The notes beneath the pieces were generated by a model. The model saw only the letters and a program-made list of their open reading frames with translations, was not told where the DNA came from and searched no databases. From positions 1 through 10,718 of the forward strand of contig DAOVIC010000045.1 in assembly GCA_030671565.1 (NCBI GenBank): a stretch of DNA of 10,718 bases. The letters are read 5' to 3'. Below are positions 7,059 to 10,718 of the stretch, piece after piece. The stretch comes from Anaerohalosphaeraceae bacterium (GTDB lineage Bacteria > Planctomycetota > Phycisphaerae > Sedimentisphaerales > Anaerohalosphaeraceae). The stretch's first letter is position 1. Each line of letters opens with the position of its first letter. The translations under genes and the position numbers were made by a program.

Positions 7059-8983
7059 TGAGTGAAGATACGGTTAATATATTTGTTTATGGTTCTTTGC
7101 GGGACCCTTTGATCCTTAAGTCTGTTTGCGGGCTTGGTTTCAGCCTGAAGCCTTCGAAAGTGTCTAAGAAGGTGTTGTTCGGTGAGCTGGCTCTTTTGCC
7201 GAATTATCGCCGGGTCAGCCCTGATAACGTTTATTATTATGCGATACACGACCGGTCGGCTCGGATCGAAGGGATCGTGCTCTACGATATGCCTTCCGAT
7301 GTTCTGGCCGAGATCGATAAGTATGAGGGTAAGTTTTACGATCGTGAGCCTGTGGAGGTTCATACGGGCAACGGCATTGCGGAGGCAGTTGCTTATCTTG
7401 TAAGTCATAAGTCGATGCGGAAGTATTTTGGCGACAGATTTCATGTTAATCTTATTCACGAGCTTTGGCTTCGTAAGCGGATCGAGAAGTTTTTTAAGGA
7501 TCATACTCGTCCGGGTGAAGATTCGCATGACGCCGATACCGAGCGTCGTGCACGTCGCGAACTTTTGGGTACTACTGAGCGTGATCTTGTTATAAGCCAT
7601 CTCGGTCGTGAGGCGATGAGTGATTTTTTTCTTGAGCATGAGCTTGACCGTCCTAATCCATGCGTCGGACATTTATTTGAGGATCCGGAAGCAAAACCTT
7701 ATCTTAAGAATTACTTCGCTCTTATTGTCAAACAGGTAATACTGAACCAGTTCGAGCAGAAAATACAGGATCGTTTCCGTTACGATCTGGAACGTTTGGT
7801 TTCTTCCAGCCGTTATTTTACGAGGACCATCAGTCTGCTTATATCGCTTCGTATGCTGAACTCGACGAGTAAGTCGGTCGATATGGTTTTGAAACGGTGT
7901 TTTGAGAGTATGCCTTGTGACGGGAGCTTCGATCTGATCGATTATGTCAAGTATGCGGTTAGTGCGGCGGACAGTATGTTCGATTCACGTGTCGTATGGA
8001 GCGAGATCGCAAGGGTTCGTGCAAACCGTCAGCCAGGTCTTATGCCTCTTGGTGCAGAACTTGAACTTAGTAATCTTGGATTTAAAACGATATATCAGGG
8101 TTGCGATGTTAAAGACGAACATTTTGACGGGTTTCGATACTTCGATGATTTTCTTCTTGATACACTGACGTGGAAGCTTGGCGGGTATATCGACGATCAT
8201 GGAAAGGATAGCAAATTTACGGGTAATCGCGGTTTTCTTGAACTTGCACCGGGACGACTTAATGTTCTTGGCGAAGTTTCAAAGCCGGCAACGAACGATC
8301 CCTGGGTTCTGAATCAATTGATCCATGAGATCGCGGTTTTCTACCCGGTGAAATCACACAGCCTTCATCTTACTTTACAGATGCGCAAGAATCAGATATC
8401 GTCCCAACGGCCTTTGCGGTTGAGCATGGTCAAGTGTTTGCTTGCGTTGGGCGGTGGGATGGAAACTCAGCATACGGGTACTTTGTGGGTTTCGCGTATG
8501 GGCCATGATGAGATACGGCAGGACCGTTATGGCGAAGAGCTTATTTTCGCGCGACGTAACAAGCGCAGGCCGAACCTTGCCGGAGAGAATATGGCCGATA
8601 AGTCCGCGTTTAAGGTGACCAGCTTTACGCAGCAGTATAAGTTTATTCGGCTTGATCCCCGGGCGAATTACGAACCGCTGATAATGGCGTTAAAGGGTTT
8701 GCAGATTTCTTATAATCCTGACGAATATCTTACGGCAGTTCAGCTTAGTTCGAACCGGAAACTTCAGAACGATTATGAAGAGCTTAAGAGATGGGCGTCT
8801 AATCCGACGGAGATCAGCCGGGCCAGCCGCAGCAGATTTCTCGATCTTGTTCAACAGGGCTTGCTGAACGAGGGTCATCGGCGTCCGGCTCATCAGCTTC
8901 ACTATATTGACTGGGTAGTGGGCGCGATCGATGTGCAGCTGCGATTGTTTAATAAGCAGATACAGAAACAAACTGAAGGTTAG
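7052..8983 (+). CDS. gamma-glutamylcyclotransferase (AIG2-like) fused to a probable glutamine-synthetase-fold ligase domain
   Basis: A 643-residue protein, far longer than a lone cyclotransferase (about 120-190). Residues 8-130 match the GGCT/AIG2 fold: 'NIFVYGSL' with the Y13-G-S-L16 loop, 'GELALLPNYRRV', 'IEGIVLYDMP', and 'DKYEGKFYDREPV' with Glu92 as the expected catalytic acid. Such domains release 5-oxoproline from gamma-glutamyl amines. Residues ~150-325 are helical and unrecognised. Residues ~330-560 look like a carboxylate-amine ligase of the glutamine synthetase/GCS fold: 'GAELEL' (E336, E338), 'GFLELAPGRLNVLGE' (E397, E408), 'HSLHLTLQM' (H436, H439), 'RRNKRRPN' and 'FIRLDPR' (R533, R537). 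The ligase call is an inference from strand and acidic-residue pattern; the cyclotransferase call is firmer. The start is poorly marked (ATG 7052 or 7058, no Shine-Dalgarno), consistent with coupling to the overlapping upstream gene. It ends the + strand block. Confidence 0.72.
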   Translation: MVMSEDTVNIFVYGSLRDPLILKSVCGLGFSLKPSKVSKKVLFGELALLPNYRRVSPDNVYYYAIHDRSARIEGIVLYDMPSDVLAEIDKYEGKFYDREPVEVHTGNGIAEAVAYLVSHKSMRKYFGDRFHVNLIHELWLRKRIEKFFKDHTRPGEDSHDADTERRARRELLGTTERDLVISHLGREAMSDFFLEHELDRPNPCVGHLFEDPEAKPYLKNYFALIVKQVILNQFEQKIQDRFRYDLERLVSSSRYFTRTISLLISLRMLNSTSKSVDMVLKRCFESMPCDGSFDLIDYVKYAVSAADSMFDSRVVWSEIARVRANRQPGLMPLGAELELSNLGFKTIYQGCDVKDEHFDGFRYFDDFLLDTLTWKLGGYIDDHGKDSKFTGNRGFLELAPGRLNVLGEVSKPATNDPWVLNQLIHEIAVFYPVKSHSLHLTLQMRKNQISSQRPLRLSMVKCLLALGGGMETQHTGTLWVSRMGHDEIRQDRYGEELIFARRNKRRPNLAGENMADKSAFKVTSFTQQYKFIRLDPRANYEPLIMALKGLQISYNPDEYLTAVQLSSNRKLQNDYEELKRWASNPTEISRASRSRFLDLVQQGLLNEGHRRPAHQLHYIDWVVGAIDVQLRLFNKQIQKQTEG

Positions 8984-9021
8984 ACCTGCCAGAAACCTGC
9001 TGATCCCTGATAAATTCCTCA

Positions 9022-9050
9022 ACCGATCTTCTAGCGGTGCGTTTTTATTT
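9022..9050 (+). terminator. weak intrinsic terminator candidate at the convergent gene ends
   Basis: A short stem ACCG (9022-9025)/CGGT (9035-9038) with a 9-nt loop is followed closely by GCG and then TTTTTATTTT (9042-9051). This would end transcription of the + strand block. The stem is only 4 bp and GC-modest, so it is a tentative call. The T-run overlaps the stop codon of the converging - strand gene. Confidence 0.35.
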
Positions 9051-10562
9051 TAGTTCTCTAATTTTGATATTTCTGTAGGAAACCTCATTACCGTAGCCCT
9101 GCAGGAGGATGCCTCCTTTTTCGATCTTGCCGTAATCTTTTGAATTCTTATATTTGCTGGCGGCGAGATGCGTTTTGAATTCTTCGCTTCCACGATCGAA
9201 TTGTAATACTTTGATGCCGTTTAACCAGTGTTCGATGTGTTTTCCGTTGACGACGATGCGTGCCTGGTTCCATTGGCCTATGGGATTGGTCATTTTATTC
9301 TTCGCCGGTATCATGTCGTAAAGCGATGCAAGCAAGCGGTTGTCGCCTATGCTGCGATTGGAATTTTTGTATTTTTCATCGTCAATAATCTGGTATTCAA
9401 ATGCGTCTTTTGCGTTTTTGCCGATGAGGTATATGATTCCGCTGTTTGCACCTTTTGTCAGCTTAAAGTCGAGCTTTAGATCGAAGTTGCGGTATGTGCC
9501 CGCAAAATTTATGTTTCCGGTTTTTTTATCGCCGGGACGGATGGTCATTGCTCCGTCTGCGATCTTGCACTTGATCTTGTCCGAATCAGTGTTAAAGTTT
9601 TCGGCAGTTTTTCCGTCGAAGAGCAGTTTCCATCCGGCCTTTTTCTCGGCATCGGTGAGTGTGTTTGGCTGTGGTACCGCATCGTCAATTTCGAGATCGC
9701 CGATCGCATACTGGACACCGGCGAGGATATGGGCGAGGATGGGTTCGTTCCAGAAGATATTGTGATTGTGCCCGAAACCGGTGTAGAAGACTCGTCCCTT
9801 GCCGAAAGGACGGACCCAGCTTACGGGGATATCGTTGTCCGTAGGCAGAACTCCTTTGGCGTTTCTGGTATTGTCGTCGCTCATGTCGAGACTTACGAGT
9901 ACACGGCAGCGTTCGCGCAGGCCAAGCGGTTTGTGACGATATATTTCGTCAGCCAGCTTAAAGCCTTCGGGGTTAAATGGTTTGGTAAGCTTATGGCTGA
10001 GCTCGTCTACTTTAAAGGCCCATGTGCCGTTTTTTGTCCATGGATGGCTGTCGAAGGTGCCGCAAATCATTTCGGCTGCTTCTGGCCAGGTCTTAAAACA
10101 ATCCGTCGCTCCGTGAATGCCGATAATGCCCTTGCCGCCTTTTACAAAGTTCATCAGGGCCTTTCGGTGCGACTGGTCCTCAAAGGTGAGGTTTGTCGTA
10201 CTGTTAAAACATACCGCGTCGAACTGTTTGAGATTCTTTGCGGTGAAGGCAGACATATCTTCACTTACGACGACCTCGAAGGCGCCTGTTTTTTTGCCCA
10301 TCAGCTCCAGTGCCTTTGCTCCGCACTGTATCGCGGTATGGTAATAACCTTCGGTTCTGTTAAAGACGAGAATCCTGCGGGGCCTTGCCGGTTTGGCGAT
10401 TGCTTTTTTCGGTAGAGCCTTTTCGATGTTTGCGATCTCCTCGGCAGTGACGGGAGGTTTGATTTTTTTCGCTTTGTTTGGTGCCGCGATTACATTACTG
10501 CTAAACGAACCGGTTAGTGCTAACACAGTCAACATGATAAAAGTTTTTTCCGATATTGTCAT
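9045..10562 (-). CDS. secreted ThuA-like + DUF1080 (3-keto-disaccharide hydrolase) protein
   Basis: A 505-residue exported two-domain protein of the sort common in planctomycetes. A signal peptide (residues 1-27, hydrophobic 'TFIMLTVLALTGSF', likely cut after 'NVIA') is followed by a basic, Ala/Pro/Lys-rich linker. The ThuA-like flavodoxin/amidotransferase-fold domain spans about 60-290: 'RRILVFNRTEGYYHTAI', 'DAVCFNSTTN', 'GGKGIIGIHGATDCF', 'CGTFDSHPW', 'VSWVRPFGKGRVFYTGFGHN'. The DUF1080 lectin/glucanase-like domain is at 310-505: 'GWKLLFDGKT', 'LKLDFKLTKGANSGIIYL', 'FEYQIIDDEKY', 'HWLNGIKV', ending 'GGILLQGYGNEVSYRNIKIRE'. The role is probably breakdown of keto- or otherwise oxidised sugars outside the cytoplasm; the substrate is unknown. 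The ATG at 10562 was preferred to one at 10580 because AAGGA (10575-10571 on this strand) sits 8 nt before it; the upstream ATG has no ribosome site. It converges with the + strand operon, 61 bp away. Confidence 0.9.
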   Translation of the reverse strand: MTISEKTFIMLTVLALTGSFSSNVIAAPNKAKKIKPPVTAEEIANIEKALPKKAIAKPARPRRILVFNRTEGYYHTAIQCGAKALELMGKKTGAFEVVVSEDMSAFTAKNLKQFDAVCFNSTTNLTFEDQSHRKALMNFVKGGKGIIGIHGATDCFKTWPEAAEMICGTFDSHPWTKNGTWAFKVDELSHKLTKPFNPEGFKLADEIYRHKPLGLRERCRVLVSLDMSDDNTRNAKGVLPTDNDIPVSWVRPFGKGRVFYTGFGHNHNIFWNEPILAHILAGVQYAIGDLEIDDAVPQPNTLTDAEKKAGWKLLFDGKTAENFNTDSDKIKCKIADGAMTIRPGDKKTGNINFAGTYRNFDLKLDFKLTKGANSGIIYLIGKNAKDAFEYQIIDDEKYKNSNRSIGDNRLLASLYDMIPAKNKMTNPIGQWNQARIVVNGKHIEHWLNGIKVLQFDRGSEEFKTHLAASKYKNSKDYGKIEKGGILLQGYGNEVSYRNIKIRELK

Positions 10563-10601
10563 CTGATTTTTCCTTATCATAAATCGCGTTTTTTTTCACG
10601 T

Positions 10602-10627
10602 ATTATGCCCAAAGCCCAGTTTACAAT
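10602..10627 (-). promoter_or_regulatory. probable promoter of the ThuA/DUF1080 gene
   Basis: On the - strand CATAAT (10607-10602) matches the -10 consensus at five of six positions. A weak -35-like TTATTG lies 16 bp upstream, near 10624-10629. Transcription would start near 10595 and give a leader of about 33 nt. The inner arm of the inverted repeat 10618-10654 falls in the -35/spacer region. Confidence 0.35.
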
Positions 10628-10654
10628 AACCTGACCAGAGGCCTTTTGTAAACT
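10618..10654. promoter_or_regulatory. 9-bp inverted repeat upstream of the ThuA/DUF1080 gene, candidate operator
   Basis: AGTTTACAA (10618-10626) and TTGTAAACT (10646-10654) are perfect reverse complements separated by 19 nt. The spacing of the arm centres is 28 bp, close to but not exactly three helical turns. The inner arm overlaps the putative -35 region, so a dimeric or tetrameric repressor is plausible. A transcript hairpin is the alternative, but the arms lie upstream of the predicted start site, which argues for a DNA site. Confidence 0.5.
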
Positions 10655-10718
10655 CTATTCTTATGGGAACCTCTAAAAATTCATTTTGGCGGACAAGCGA
10701 ACCTTTTTGATCCCGGTC

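Noticed and set aside
6609..7059. Intervening sequence within a 23S rRNA gene
   Set aside because: The architecture is similar, but the flanks are protein-coding genes (alr and the cyclotransferase fusion), not rRNA.
7049..7672. Open frame of 207 codons on the - strand
   Set aside because: Antisense to the cyclotransferase domain of the fusion protein; no sensible protein pattern.
9729..10415. Open frame of 228 codons on the + strand
   Set aside because: Antisense to the ThuA/DUF1080 gene, whose domain motifs are clear. No ribosome site or family resemblance is seen.
10563..10580. Earlier ATG at 10580 as start of the ThuA/DUF1080 gene
   Set aside because: No ribosome site precedes it, whereas AAGGA is placed correctly for the ATG at 10562.

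Overview
The window looks like a bacterial chromosome segment, most likely from a planctomycete of the Phycisphaerae/Sedimentisphaerales kind. That placement is an inference. It rests on the secreted ThuA + DUF1080 (3-keto-disaccharide hydrolase) protein, the polytopic GT-C-like membrane protein with a periplasmic DGR-type tail, the DUF3313 lipoprotein and the moderate GC content. There is no rRNA or other taxonomic marker to confirm it.

Layout: seven genes lie on the + strand and one on the - strand. First come a DUF3313 lipoprotein (33-674) and a small membrane-anchored DUF4177-like protein (741-1064). A 389-bp intergenic region (1065-1453) follows, holding a 22-bp palindrome, an A-rich stretch with a hairpin, and a good sigma70-type promoter. 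That promoter probably drives the collinear block 1454-8983: a class I aspartate aminotransferase, an overlapping GT-C-like membrane protein, alanine racemase, a four-helix-bundle (S23/IVS-type) protein, and a fusion of gamma-glutamylcyclotransferase with a probable glutamine-synthetase-fold ligase domain. The block ends against a convergent gene (9045-10562, - strand) for a secreted ThuA + DUF1080 protein. Upstream of that gene an inverted repeat overlaps the probable promoter.

How the genes may work together: the aminotransferase and alanine racemase both handle amino acids (Asp/Glu and D-Ala), and the fusion protein probably makes and/or breaks gamma-glutamyl-type amide bonds. The block could therefore serve amino-acid or cell-envelope metabolism, but no pathway can be proved from the sequence. 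The two genes at the left are envelope proteins of unknown role. The ThuA/DUF1080 protein probably acts on sugars or polysaccharides outside the cytoplasm.

The most unusual object is the four-helix-bundle gene. It is AT-richer than its neighbours and is flanked by 22-nt inverted repeats (20/22 matching, both mismatches being G-U pairs in RNA). The left repeat is the end of a five-unit TTAGCYR heptamer array that starts on the alanine racemase stop codon. The right repeat encodes the end of the four-helix-bundle protein and contains the start codon of the next gene. This resembles the organisation of the intervening sequences found in some 23S rRNA genes, but here it sits inside a protein operon. 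The second notable item is the gamma-glutamylcyclotransferase/ligase-like fusion.
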